Source: Chloroflexota bacterium
Lineage (GTDB): Bacteria; Chloroflexota; Anaerolineae; Aggregatilineales; J027
Length of the DNA stretch: 64,000 nt
Direction of reading: 5' to 3'
Assembly: GCA_013112715.1 (NCBI GenBank)
Contig: JABFGB010000017.1
Span: 62,001-126,000, forward strand
Each line of letters begins with the position of its first letter. Position 1 is the first letter of the stretch. Positions 54,206-62,557 of the stretch are shown one piece after another. A program made the position numbers and the translations under genes. The notes under the pieces were generated by a model, which was not told where the DNA came from, made no database searches, and saw only the letters and a program-made list of their open reading frames with translations.

Positions 54206-55357
54206 ATGATGGATCGCCATTGGCTACTTGTGATTGTAATTGTCATGGGGTTTTGTCTATTAGTCCTCCCATCCACCTCCACCACCACCGCCCAAGGATG
54301 CCCGGATGGTCAAATGCGCGTGAATGGGGTCTGTGGGGATGCCAGTCTCATATCACTCACATCGGGTTGGAATAAAATCGAACCCGGTGGGGAAACGGCC
54401 TGTGCGCACGATACTCCGTATGCCTACTGGGTGCGTCCCGGCTTATCCAATGATCTGTTGGTCTATTTTCAAGGGGGCGGCGGCTGTTGGGATGCCGATA
54501 CCTGCCGTGATACGGGCGAGGAATTTAATGGCTTTTATGACAGCGCCATCACTGACCAAGACGACCCCAAATGGTCACAGGGTATGTTGGATTTCGATCA
54601 TCCTGAAAACCCTTTTGCGGGCTACACGGTTGTCTACATTCCGGTGTGTACCGGGGACATCCATTGGGGCGACAACATCCACACCTATGAGGATGCCGAA
54701 GAAGGGGATGTTACCATTCACTTCAAAGGTTATGTCAATGCCGCCGCCGCCCTTGATTGGGCATATACCAACATTGCCGCGCCGGATTCGGTCTTCGTGA
54801 CTGGATGCAGTGCAGGCAGCGCGGGGTCAATTTATCACACACCCTATATCATCGAACACTACCCAAACACTCCTGTATATCAATTGGGAGACTCGCTGTC
54901 CTTGTTATTCACTGGCGCGGTTGATTTACAGACTGATTGGCATAGTCACGATCATTTCCCCTCGTGGATACCCGCCCTCGCCGACATGCAACCAAACGAA
55001 TGGACGATGGCAAAACACTACATCGCGGTTGCCAACCACTACCCCATGTATACCTTTGCCCAGTTCAACAGCATCCGTGATCGTGTCCAAGTCTTCTATA
55101 CCTACCCCAATGGTGGTGGCGACGCTGAGGATTGGAGTGCCCTACTGGATACTCATCTTGCCGAAATTGAAGCGAATGCCCCCAACTATCGCGCCTTCAC
55201 GCCCGGTGGCACACTCCATTGTGTCACGCCCCGTGATGCCTTTTATGACTACGCCATCAATGGAATCCGTTTCCGTGATTGGGTGGCTGACCTTGCCAGT
55301 GGCAAACCCGTTGAGTCCCTGCATTGCGACGATTGCACTACGGCTGAATTGCAGTAG
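54206..55357 (+). CDS. Pectin acetylesterase-like (Notum-type) exported hydrolase
   Basis: A 383-residue exported protein of the pectinacetylesterase/Notum family, serine carboxyl-ester hydrolases. The nucleophile is in VFVTGCSAGSAGS (Cys-Ser of GxSxG). The oxyanion loop region LVYFQGGGGCWDADTC is also typical. The signal peptide covers about residues 1-30. ATG at 54206 follows AAGG; Met codons at 54206 and 54209 are both plausible. A surface-polysaccharide deacetylase role is possible. Confidence 0.83.
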   Translation: MMDRHWLLVIVIVMGFCLLVLPSTSTTTAQGCPDGQMRVNGVCGDASLISLTSGWNKIEPGGETACAHDTPYAYWVRPGLSNDLLVYFQGGGGCWDADTCRDTGEEFNGFYDSAITDQDDPKWSQGMLDFDHPENPFAGYTVVYIPVCTGDIHWGDNIHTYEDAEEGDVTIHFKGYVNAAAALDWAYTNIAAPDSVFVTGCSAGSAGSIYHTPYIIEHYPNTPVYQLGDSLSLLFTGAVDLQTDWHSHDHFPSWIPALADMQPNEWTMAKHYIAVANHYPMYTFAQFNSIRDRVQVFYTYPNGGGDAEDWSALLDTHLAEIEANAPNYRAFTPGGTLHCVTPRDAFYDYAINGIRFRDWVADLASGKPVESLHCDDCTTAELQ

Positions 55358-55404
55358 ATGTTTTTGGTTGACACGGCATTGGGGTAAGGCTATAGTCTCA
55401 CTCC

Positions 55405-56430
55405 ATGCTTCAATTAATTCCCGCCCTTGTCGGTGTATTCCTATTTTGGCTTGTCATCCTGTGGTGGAAACGGATTTTCTCTGTTACCCGTCCTGCTGGC
55501 TGTCTAAAGCGCTCCATCAGTGGTTTCTTCGCTGGAATATTGAGCCTAGTCACCCTGTTATTATTCCTAACCAGTGGCATCTGGTATTGGTACTATCATC
55601 GCCCTGCCCCACATGAAAAACATGAGATGTTATTTCAAGGCATCCAATACAGCCGCGATGTACGTTCCGAACCGCGTCCCCTAGTGATTCATGTTATCAC
55701 CATTGACCTTGATGCTCCCGGTATTCGTTTTTTGGTCACGCCCGGCGATCCTGATGGCGAATACGATATTCCCGAAGCCCGCACCACTTCTGCTTTTTTG
55801 GACGAGTTCGATTTGCAGCTTGCCATCAACGGTGATTTTTATGACCCTTGGTGGTCAAATTTCCCCGACATCTGGAACTACTATCCCCATGTTGGTGATC
55901 CGGTCAATGTAACCGGATTTGCCGCCTCGGAAGGGGTCATCTATGCCGAACCCAAAATCTGGACACCCCACATTAAATTGTTTATCTCGGAGGATAATCG
56001 CGCCTTTTTTAATGGAATGCCACCAGAAGATCAGATTTACAATGCCATCTCAGGCGATATTTTGGTGCTGTGGAATGGGGTCAAAAACACACGCTGGCTG
56101 AGTCGTGGCTATCACCTTCAACCCAATCCGCGTACCGCCATCGGTTTGGACAAATCGCGTCGCAAAATGATTTTACTGCTGGTAGATGGTCGCCAACCCA
56201 ATTATAGCGAGGGGGTTACAATGGACGAACTGGCCGATTTGCTGCTGGAATATGGGGCCTACAGTGCCATCAACATGGACGGTGGTGGCTCGGTGACGCT
56301 GGTGGTCGAAGGGCCAGATGGCAAACCAGAGGTGCTTAATTCTCCCATCCATGCCCGCATCCCCGGCCTCGAACGCCCTGTAGCCAACCACTTGGGGATT
56401 TATGCGCTGCCAATTGAATCTCAACCCTGA
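55405..56430 (+). CDS. Phosphodiester glycosidase (NAGPA domain) membrane protein
   Basis: A 341-residue protein anchored by two N-terminal hydrophobic segments (about 3-22 and 40-65). The rest is a NAGPA (N-acetylglucosamine-1-phosphodiester alpha-N-acetylglucosaminidase-like) domain with PRTAIGLDKSRRKMILLLVD and INMDGGGSVTL as hallmarks. It likely cleaves a sugar-phosphate diester at the surface. It lies 47 bases after the esterase gene and overlaps the converging small gene by 10 bases. Confidence 0.85.
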   Translation: MLQLIPALVGVFLFWLVILWWKRIFSVTRPAGCLKRSISGFFAGILSLVTLLLFLTSGIWYWYYHRPAPHEKHEMLFQGIQYSRDVRSEPRPLVIHVITIDLDAPGIRFLVTPGDPDGEYDIPEARTTSAFLDEFDLQLAINGDFYDPWWSNFPDIWNYYPHVGDPVNVTGFAASEGVIYAEPKIWTPHIKLFISEDNRAFFNGMPPEDQIYNAISGDILVLWNGVKNTRWLSRGYHLQPNPRTAIGLDKSRRKMILLLVDGRQPNYSEGVTMDELADLLLEYGAYSAINMDGGGSVTLVVEGPDGKPEVLNSPIHARIPGLERPVANHLGIYALPIESQP

Positions 56431-56867
56431 CGGCCATATTGTTTAAGCCACTCGATGCCGTCTTGGGGGGTAAAAAACAGCCGACGTTCGCGTCGCTTAT
56501 CTTTCATTGCCATCAAAAACATCTTCACCGCCTGTGCCACCACTGAGCGTCGCAAAATGACCGCATTTCGACCCGGCAGGTCAGGACGCAGCGAGGCAAG
56601 ATATTCGCCTTTTTTGCGGATGTACGGTGTTAATGCTAGGCCTTCGCAGTTTGAAAAATCCTGCACGGTTAAGAATGGTCGGTCAGCAGGCCAATTCATA
56701 ATTGCTTCTTCTGCGGCTCGACCCCATGCGTCAATGACCGCTCGATCTACTGCCTCTATCGAAAACCAGACTATGGCCCCTCCGTCTAGCCATCGACGGG
56801 CTACTTTGGGAGCGACATACTCGGTTTGGGTGCTTCGTTTCAACTGCTCGAGTTCAGGGGATGGCAT
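56421..56867 (-). CDS. Small conserved protein, paralog A
   Basis: A 148-residue cytoplasmic protein. It is clearly paralogous to the protein at 57495-57938: ARRWLDGGAIVWF, LALTPYIRKKGEYLASLRPD and RRLFFTPQDGIEWL align with matching segments there. The fold is probably alpha/beta (STAS-like or similar) but no family is assigned. It flanks the YqhA-like gene together with its paralog and overlaps the end of the glycosidase gene. Confidence 0.7.
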   Translation of the reverse strand: MPSPELEQLKRSTQTEYVAPKVARRWLDGGAIVWFSIEAVDRAVIDAWGRAAEEAIMNWPADRPFLTVQDFSNCEGLALTPYIRKKGEYLASLRPDLPGRNAVILRRSVVAQAVKMFLMAMKDKRRERRLFFTPQDGIEWLKQYGRQG

Positions 56868-57027
56868 GATGTTCTACCCTACATAAATTGTTTGCGAGGT
56901 TAGGTCAACTGTATCATAAATCGCCTGACAGACTCAATAATCTCCTATTAATTTTTCCTGAACCCGCCAAAGTCAACTATTATGTATACAGTTTTTTGAT
57001 TTCGACATTTCATGCCGAGGATTTCCC

Positions 57028-57480
57028 ATGAAGAAGCTACTAGAAAGCAGTAAATACCTAACCCTGATTGGCGTTTTTTCGTTATTGATCGCATCCGTAG
57101 GGGCATTTATTTGGGGGGCCTATCGGACGGGCGACGCGATGATAATGCTGGTGACAGACAATGACGACTCGTCGAAGATCACTGTCGCGCTCATCCAAAT
57201 CATTGATAAATTTCTGATTGCTACTGCCCTATTGATTTTCGCCGTCGCCATTTATGAGCTATTTATCGAAGATTTGGACTTACCCGCATGGTTAGTCATC
57301 CACGACTTTCATGGCCTCAAAACCAAACTCAGCAGTATTCTCATTCTGGTTATGGCAATCACATTCCTGAAAAAACTGATTGAATGGAAACACGCCGAAG
57401 ACACTTTATTTTTTGGAATTGCGATTGCCCTTGTTTCGGTTGCCTTGATTGCGTTCGGCTATTTCAGCAAACATGACTAG
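57028..57480 (+). CDS. YqhA-like membrane protein (UPF0114)
   Basis: A 150-residue protein with about four membrane segments, matching YqhA in layout: a signal-like first helix (SKYLTLIGVFSLLIASVGAF), LIQIIDKFLIATALLIFAVA, the ELFIEDL loop and the KLIEWKHAEDTLFFG segment. Function unknown. ATG at 57028 follows GAGGATT. The two small paralogs flank it on the other strand. Confidence 0.8.
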   Translation: MKKLLESSKYLTLIGVFSLLIASVGAFIWGAYRTGDAMIMLVTDNDDSSKITVALIQIIDKFLIATALLIFAVAIYELFIEDLDLPAWLVIHDFHGLKTKLSSILILVMAITFLKKLIEWKHAEDTLFFGIAIALVSVALIAFGYFSKHD

Positions 57481-57494
57481 CCGCAGCCATCAAT

Positions 57495-57938
57495 CTATTC
57501 AGCATCGGAGTTACGCAGCCACCCCAAAGCCTCATCCACCGTAAAAAACACCCGCCGTACCCGATGTTTTTGCAGGCTGATGAGGACAAAAATTTTGGCG
57601 GCCTGTGCCCCGATGGTGCGTGGAAAAACAATCGCGGCTCGCCCCATAAGTTCTGGTCGAACATTGGCAAGTTCGGTGGCCCGTTTGCGAATGTACGGCG
57701 TCAAACTGAGCGCACCAGACTCGGTAAAATCATGAACAATAAGGATAGGTTCATGCGCGGGCCATTGCAGAAATGTTTCGCGGGATGAGTTAATCCATTC
57801 GTCAATCGCATCGCGTGTAATGCTATATAACCGAAAATGGACGATACGTTTGTTATCAATCCACTCGCGTGTCACAAATTGCCCAATTTTTTCAGGCGAA
57901 TTCGCATTTGCGCCTTCATTCGGAGCCTGCTCTGTCAT
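57495..57938 (-). CDS. Small conserved protein, paralog B
   Basis: A 147-residue paralog of the 56421-56867 protein (LSLTPYIRKRATELANVRPE, REWIDNKRIVHF and RRVFFTVDEALGWL match). It has a start after GGGGGATATATC. Unknown family. Function cannot be read from sequence. Confidence 0.7.
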   Translation of the reverse strand: MTEQAPNEGANANSPEKIGQFVTREWIDNKRIVHFRLYSITRDAIDEWINSSRETFLQWPAHEPILIVHDFTESGALSLTPYIRKRATELANVRPELMGRAAIVFPRTIGAQAAKIFVLISLQKHRVRRVFFTVDEALGWLRNSDAE

Positions 57939-57977
57939 GATATATCCCCCTTAGAAGCACTTTCGATTCAGTCAAGT

Positions 57978-58211
57978 TCAGATAGGATGTTCAATTCTAT
58001 CAGGTGCTGGCTCAGGAATAGTTTTACCCTCTTGCATCATCACTTGGATCCATAGCCCCATCGCTTCGCGCACCATTTCAGGGATTTCTTCCCATTTTAC
58101 GGCGTGGGTAAAACACCCCGGTAGTTCGGAAACAGCTACCCCATACCCTTCGTCATCCGGGGTAACAATGAGTTGATAGGGCAAACCTAGATAGTATTCA
58201 ATCGTTTTCAT
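57978..58211 (-). CDS. hicB: HicB-like antitoxin (short)
   Basis: A 77-residue protein of the HicB antitoxin type (RNase-H-like fold): LIVTPDDEGYGVAVSELPGC and HAVKWEEIPEMVREAMGLWI. No separate DNA-binding domain follows, so it is the short form. Its ATG lies inside the last codons of the hicA frame, a 14-base overlap (58198-58211). Its partner hicA is interrupted by a stop codon. Confidence 0.8.
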   Translation of the reverse strand: MKTIEYYLGLPYQLIVTPDDEGYGVAVSELPGCFTHAVKWEEIPEMVREAMGLWIQVMMQEGKTIPEPAPDRIEHPI

Positions 58212-58467
58212 CTTCGTCTTGTGCTACCTCTAAAATGATCCGGTCAATGGCCGCTAACACCTGTTTGACGATATAGGCCGGAACGTGTGTCCCATGAACT
58301 GCAATCACAATGGGATTATCCAATTGAGAATGCTGATAGACAGTATGTGACCCTTTTCCTGCACGAGGTTCAAAGCCAAAGTCTTATAATATTATATCAA
58401 GCTCTTCTTGAGTGACATTTTTGGGATTTTGTCGGGCCTTTTGCAACCGCTTCTCACGTTTTGTCAT
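58198..58467 (-). pseudogene. hicA: hicA toxin gene with internal nonsense codon
   Basis: A 90-codon HicA-type frame. After the first 27 residues (MTKREKRLQKARQNPKNVTQ...) codon 28 is TAA (58386-58384). The frame then continues with FGFEPRAGKGSHTVYQHSQL, the HicA double-stranded RNA-binding signature GSH, and ends in VPAYIVKQVLAAIDRIILEV. Both halves match one HicA protein. A single change (for example GAA or CAA to TAA) would explain it. A 5' fragment of 27 residues has no activity. Sequencing error is possible. Confidence 0.8.
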
Positions 58468-58477
58468 ATCAGTCCAC

Positions 58478-59734
58478 TTATGGCCTCACGTGTCCCTGCC
58501 CCACAATCAGCCATTTATAGGTAGTCAACTCTTCCAACCCCATTGGCCCACGTGCATGTAATTTTTGGGTACTAATGGCAATTTCTGCCCCTAATCCAAG
58601 CTGCCCTCCATCGGTGAAGCGTGTCGAGGCATTCACATAGACCGCCGCCGAATCTACCTCATTCAAAAATCGCTCCATTGATTCGGGGTCTTGCGTCAAA
58701 ATGCCATCCGAATGCGCTGTACCATGTGTCTGAATATGCTCAATCGCCGCATCTAAATTCGGTACGACACGGATTCCTAGGATCAAATCCAGCCACTCAA
58801 TATCCCAGTCTCCTGCCCCGGCTAATTCGACATTCGACGCGCCATTGGTATATTGCGCCGCCTGCTCATCCACCTTAAACCGTACCTTGTCTTCGGTCAA
58901 CCGATTCACAACCATCGGTACAAATTGGGCGGCAACTGTATCTTGAACCAGCAAGGTATCCAGCGCATTACATACCGAAGGTCGCTGCGTTTTTGCGTTA
59001 TGCACAATCTCCAATGCCGCTTCTAAATCCGCCGTCTCATCCACATACAGGTGGCAGATGCCAATGCCACCTGTAATCACGGGAATGGTGCTGTTTTCGC
59101 GGCAAAACGTATGCAGCGAATTGCCCCCACGCGGAATAATCATATCCACGTAATCACTGAGGCGGAGCAGTTCATAAACATATTTTCGATCCGTATCTTC
59201 AATAAGCTGCACGGCGTCCATTGGAAAACCGTATTTTTCAAGGGCCACGCGCACCGCATTGACCAGCGCGATGTTGCTCCGTAGGGTCTCCGATCCACCC
59301 CGCAGAATAACGGCATTGCTCGTTTTGAGGGTCAGCGCAACCACATCCACCGTGACATTGGGCCGTGCCTCGTAAATTACTCCCAATACCCCAATCGGCA
59401 CACGGCGCTTTCGCAGCTGCAATCCATTCGGCAGCGTCTTTTGGTCAAATTCCACCCCCACCGGGTCAGGTAGATTGATCACATCGCATACACCCTGAAT
59501 CACCCCATCCAATCGTTTTTGCAGGCTAAGGCGATCCAGTAGGGCCGCTGTCAATCCATTTTTCTGGCCCTCTTCCAAATCCAGTGTATTCGCCGTTAAA
59601 ATCGCCTCCCGCTGATGATTCAGTTCATCAGCGATTGCCAATAAGACCTGATTTTTGGCGACAGAATCAAATTGTTGTAGCTGGCGTGCGGCAATTTTGG
59701 CCCGTTTTCCGATGGTCTGCATATCAACGGTCAT
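58478..59734 (-). CDS. proA: Glutamate-5-semialdehyde dehydrogenase (gamma-glutamyl phosphate reductase)
   Basis: A 418-residue enzyme that reduces gamma-glutamyl phosphate in proline synthesis. Typical residues: VPIGVLGVIYEARPNVTVD (about 110-130), ILRGGSET, MIIPRGG and the active-site Cys in RPSVCNALDTLLV. The ATG overlaps the proB stop by 4 bases (ATGA, 59734-59731). proBA is one operon. Confidence 0.95.
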   Translation of the reverse strand: MTVDMQTIGKRAKIAARQLQQFDSVAKNQVLLAIADELNHQREAILTANTLDLEEGQKNGLTAALLDRLSLQKRLDGVIQGVCDVINLPDPVGVEFDQKTLPNGLQLRKRRVPIGVLGVIYEARPNVTVDVVALTLKTSNAVILRGGSETLRSNIALVNAVRVALEKYGFPMDAVQLIEDTDRKYVYELLRLSDYVDMIIPRGGNSLHTFCRENSTIPVITGGIGICHLYVDETADLEAALEIVHNAKTQRPSVCNALDTLLVQDTVAAQFVPMVVNRLTEDKVRFKVDEQAAQYTNGASNVELAGAGDWDIEWLDLILGIRVVPNLDAAIEHIQTHGTAHSDGILTQDPESMERFLNEVDSAAVYVNASTRFTDGGQLGLGAEIAISTQKLHARGPMGLEELTTYKWLIVGQGHVRP

Positions 59735-60849
59735 GGTGTTTTCTCCTTTGTGCTGACCAATACCAGATTTCCTCGATGGATCGCTTCTTCGCCATAGGTA
59801 TAGCCCAAAATATCCGCAATCTCTGGCGACTTATGCCCCCTGATTTTTTCCAATTCGGCACTGCTATAATTGGTCAGGCCATGTGCAAAGGGTCGTTCCT
59901 CTTCATCCACGACCAGAACCACTGCGCCGCGTTCAAATTTGCGTTTGACGGCACGTATCCCAACAGGCAACAAACTCGCGCCGCGATTTTTCAAGACTTT
60001 CATCGCCCCGGCATCAATTTGAATCGTACCGCGAGGTCGCTCCGCCAATAACCAGCGTTTGCGGCTCTCCAAATGTGTCACCAGTGGCTCAAAGGTCGTA
60101 CCGAGTATCTCCCCTGCCATAATGCGTAGCAGCACATTCGGTTCTTTCCCGCTGACAATTACCGTGCGTGTACCACTCCGCGTAGCCAATTGCGCCGCCT
60201 GAATTTTCGTCATCATGCCACCTGTGCCCAAGCCCGAGGTGCTCCCCCCGGCCAGTGCATAGATGCTGTCATCAATAACCTCAACGCGAGAGATCAATTG
60301 GGCTTCCGGGTCAAGGCGTGGGTCGCGGTCATACAAGCCCTGCTGGTCGGTGACTAAGATGAGCAGATCAGCATCTAGCAAAGCCGCGATATGGGCCGCC
60401 AAATTGTCATTATCCCCTACTTTAATTTCTTCGACGGCAAGGGTATCATTCTCGTTGACAATCGGCACAATCCCATAGTCCATGAGGGTACTGAGCGTGT
60501 CACGGGCATTCAGATAGCGCGTTCGGTGCGATAGATCAGCATGGGTCAGCAAAATCTGCCCAATGTGGGTGTCGTAGTGCCCAAACAACATGCTGTAGAC
60601 CTGCATCAGATAACCCTGCCCAACTGAACATAACATTTGTTTGGCAGGCAGGTAATTGGGCAAAGACGGATTATCCAGCACTTCCCGGCCCGCCGCCATT
60701 GCCCCGGAGGTGACAACCACCACCCGAATGCCCTCTTTGACCAACGCGGCAACCTGACGGATAATATCGAGTAGCTTAGGACGGGAAAGACGTGCCGTAC
60801 CTTCCGTCAAGGTACTGGTACCAAGTTTGATGACGATTGTTTTAGACAT
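59731..60849 (-). CDS. proB: Glutamate 5-kinase with C-terminal PUA domain
   Basis: A 372-residue amino-acid kinase, first step of proline synthesis. N-terminal KLGTSTL, VVTSGAMAAGR, IPIVNENDTLAVEE-like NENDT and the ILVTDQQGLYDRDP block are visible. The last about 90 residues are a PUA domain with RGTIQIDAGAMKVLKNRGAS. Coupled to proA by the ATGA overlap. Confidence 0.95.
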   Translation of the reverse strand: MSKTIVIKLGTSTLTEGTARLSRPKLLDIIRQVAALVKEGIRVVVVTSGAMAAGREVLDNPSLPNYLPAKQMLCSVGQGYLMQVYSMLFGHYDTHIGQILLTHADLSHRTRYLNARDTLSTLMDYGIVPIVNENDTLAVEEIKVGDNDNLAAHIAALLDADLLILVTDQQGLYDRDPRLDPEAQLISRVEVIDDSIYALAGGSTSGLGTGGMMTKIQAAQLATRSGTRTVIVSGKEPNVLLRIMAGEILGTTFEPLVTHLESRKRWLLAERPRGTIQIDAGAMKVLKNRGASLLPVGIRAVKRKFERGAVVLVVDEEERPFAHGLTNYSSAELEKIRGHKSPEIADILGYTYGEEAIHRGNLVLVSTKEKTP

Positions 60850-60868
60850 TTGAATTTATGCACTTGTC

Positions 60869-60897
60869 TTGAATCTTATGGACAGCCCGTATTATAC
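60869..60897 (+). promoter_or_regulatory. Candidate promoter of galK
   Basis: TTGAAT (60869-60874), 17-base spacer, TTATAC (60892-60897), 30 bases before the galK ATG. An alternative -10 TATTAT (60890-60895) has a 15-base spacer. Confidence 0.5.
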
Positions 60898-60926
60898 AGT
60901 GCATTTCCACCAATTGAGGAGACCCC

Positions 60927-62069
60927 ATGCGTGACGTTGTAACCACAGCGTTTGAATCTGCTTTCCAATCCACCCCCACCTATTTGACCTATGCCCCGGG
61001 GCGTGTCAATTTGATAGGCGAGCACACTGATTATAACGATGGTTTTGTGTTGCCAATGGCAATCGGACGCGGTGTGTGGGTGGCCGCCCGCCCACGTACC
61101 GATAATCAATTCCGTGTCCATTCAGTGGATTATTCCGGCACGATTAGCTTTACCCGTGACCAATTACAAGATTCCTCACTCCCCCACTGGACAAGCCATG
61201 TGCGGGGTGTCTGGTATCTTTTGGGTCAGCGCGGCATCACGCTCCCAACTGCCGATATTGCCATTGCGGGTAATGTACCTATCGGGGCGGGCCTGTCTTC
61301 TTCTGCCGCCATCGAAATTGGCATGATTGAGCTTGGCCTTGCTCTCTCCAATCAGCAGATGACCCAAGCCAATAAAGCTCTGCTGGGGGTTGAAGTTGAA
61401 CATAAGTTTATGGGGATGCCCTCTGGGGTGATGGATCAAATGACCTCTGCCGCCAGTTCCGAAGGTCACGCCATCTTGATTGACTGCCGCTCGCTGGAAA
61501 CCCACCCTATTCATCTACCGGATGGCGTCCGCGTGATCGTGATAGACACCGCCAAGCGCCGTCAATTGGTTGGTTCGGCCTATGTGGATCGCCGCCGTCA
61601 ATGTGAAGAAGCCGCCCAGATGATCGGGGTCTCCCATCTGCGTGACGCAACCATTGAACAGGTCGAAGCGTATAAAGAACAGTTGGGGGAGATTCGCTAT
61701 CGCCGCGCCCGTCACATCGTCACCGAAAATGCCCGCACCCTGCAAGCCGCCGACGCCCTGCAAAATGGCGATGCCGTCACCACTGGCAAATTGATGAACG
61801 AAAGCCACTACAGTATGCGCGACGACTTTGAAATCTCGTGGACAGAGGCTGACCTGATTACCGAGATGGCCCGCCAAATGCCCGGTTGTTTTGGCGCACG
61901 TATGACAGGCGGTGGTTTTGGTGGCTGTTGTGTAGCCCTTGTAAAATCCGACGTGGTGGATAAATTTATCGCCGACATCACCCCACCCTACCAATCGCAA
62001 ACCGGCCTGACTCCGGCACTCTATCCTTTCCAACCCGCCGCCGGAAGCCATGTCATTTTTAAACCATAA
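60927..62069 (+). CDS. galK: Galactokinase (GHMP family)
   Basis: A 380-residue enzyme that phosphorylates alpha-D-galactose at C1 (Leloir pathway). The galactokinase signature PGRVNLIGEHTDYNDGFVLP is present near residues 25-45, as are the GHMP loop GAGLSSSAAIEIG, GMPSGVMDQM and C-terminal ARMTGGGFGGCC. GAGGAG lies upstream of the ATG. No galT, galE or transporter is beside it. Confidence 0.95.
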   Translation: MRDVVTTAFESAFQSTPTYLTYAPGRVNLIGEHTDYNDGFVLPMAIGRGVWVAARPRTDNQFRVHSVDYSGTISFTRDQLQDSSLPHWTSHVRGVWYLLGQRGITLPTADIAIAGNVPIGAGLSSSAAIEIGMIELGLALSNQQMTQANKALLGVEVEHKFMGMPSGVMDQMTSAASSEGHAILIDCRSLETHPIHLPDGVRVIVIDTAKRRQLVGSAYVDRRRQCEEAAQMIGVSHLRDATIEQVEAYKEQLGEIRYRRARHIVTENARTLQAADALQNGDAVTTGKLMNESHYSMRDDFEISWTEADLITEMARQMPGCFGARMTGGGFGGCCVALVKSDVVDKFIADITPPYQSQTGLTPALYPFQPAAGSHVIFKP

Positions 62070-62084
62070 GACCGTGAGGACATC

Positions 62085-62495
62085 ATGCTAGACAAACGCC
62101 AACCCATTCGCGGCGAAATTGTTCAACCCGAAGATGACGACTACCTCGACGAGTATGAGGAATATACCCTAGAAGATCGCGGCAGCGGCCCCATCCATCC
62201 CCTAAGTGCGATGGTCACCATTGCTCTCGATTTTTTCTGGACAATCCCCGATTTGGTAGCAACTCCAACCGTCGTGGGTCTATTCGGAACAGCCTTTGCC
62301 ATCTTTGTGATTAACGCCATCGCTGTGTCTTTGATTCAATACTTCGTTGAGCGCGAGAATATAGGGTCAGCCCTTGCCAAAGGTTTTGCTATGGGGGTTG
62401 TTGCTGGTGTGCCCTATCCATTGACTGGCACAATCGTCGGTGGCGCGTTTTTGCTCCCGCACGTCAAACGCCAATTGTTGGGCAGTGGCAAATAG
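62085..62495 (+). CDS. Hypothetical membrane protein
   Basis: A 136-residue protein. The first about 35 residues are acidic and soluble (EDDDYLDEYEEYTLED). Then come three hydrophobic segments (about 45-60, 62-88 and 100-125) with a Gly-rich turn (FAMGVVAGVPYPLTGTIVGG). Family not recognised. It begins 15 bases after galK and is probably cotranscribed, though no functional link is visible. Confidence 0.6.
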   Translation: MLDKRQPIRGEIVQPEDDDYLDEYEEYTLEDRGSGPIHPLSAMVTIALDFFWTIPDLVATPTVVGLFGTAFAIFVINAIAVSLIQYFVERENIGSALAKGFAMGVVAGVPYPLTGTIVGGAFLLPHVKRQLLGSGK

Positions 62496-62501
62496 GCAAA
62501 T

Positions 62502-62534
62502 AAAAAGGGCGATTGGCAGAGGTGCGAACCGCCC
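62502..62534 (-). terminator. Terminator of topA
   Basis: GGGCG (62507-62511) pairs with CGCCC (62530-62534) around a larger stem-loop. Read on the - strand it is followed by TTTTTATTT. Confidence 0.6.
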
Positions 62535-62557
62535 CTTCAAACAACTGATTGGTTAAG

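Noticed and set aside
54810-55616. 268-residue ORF overlapping the esterase and glycosidase genes
   Set aside because: It is in another frame of two well-supported genes and has no recognisable motif.
57978-58467. Defence island around hicAB
   Set aside because: Flanking genes (proBA, small paralogs, YqhA) are housekeeping or unknown; no other defence gene is visible.
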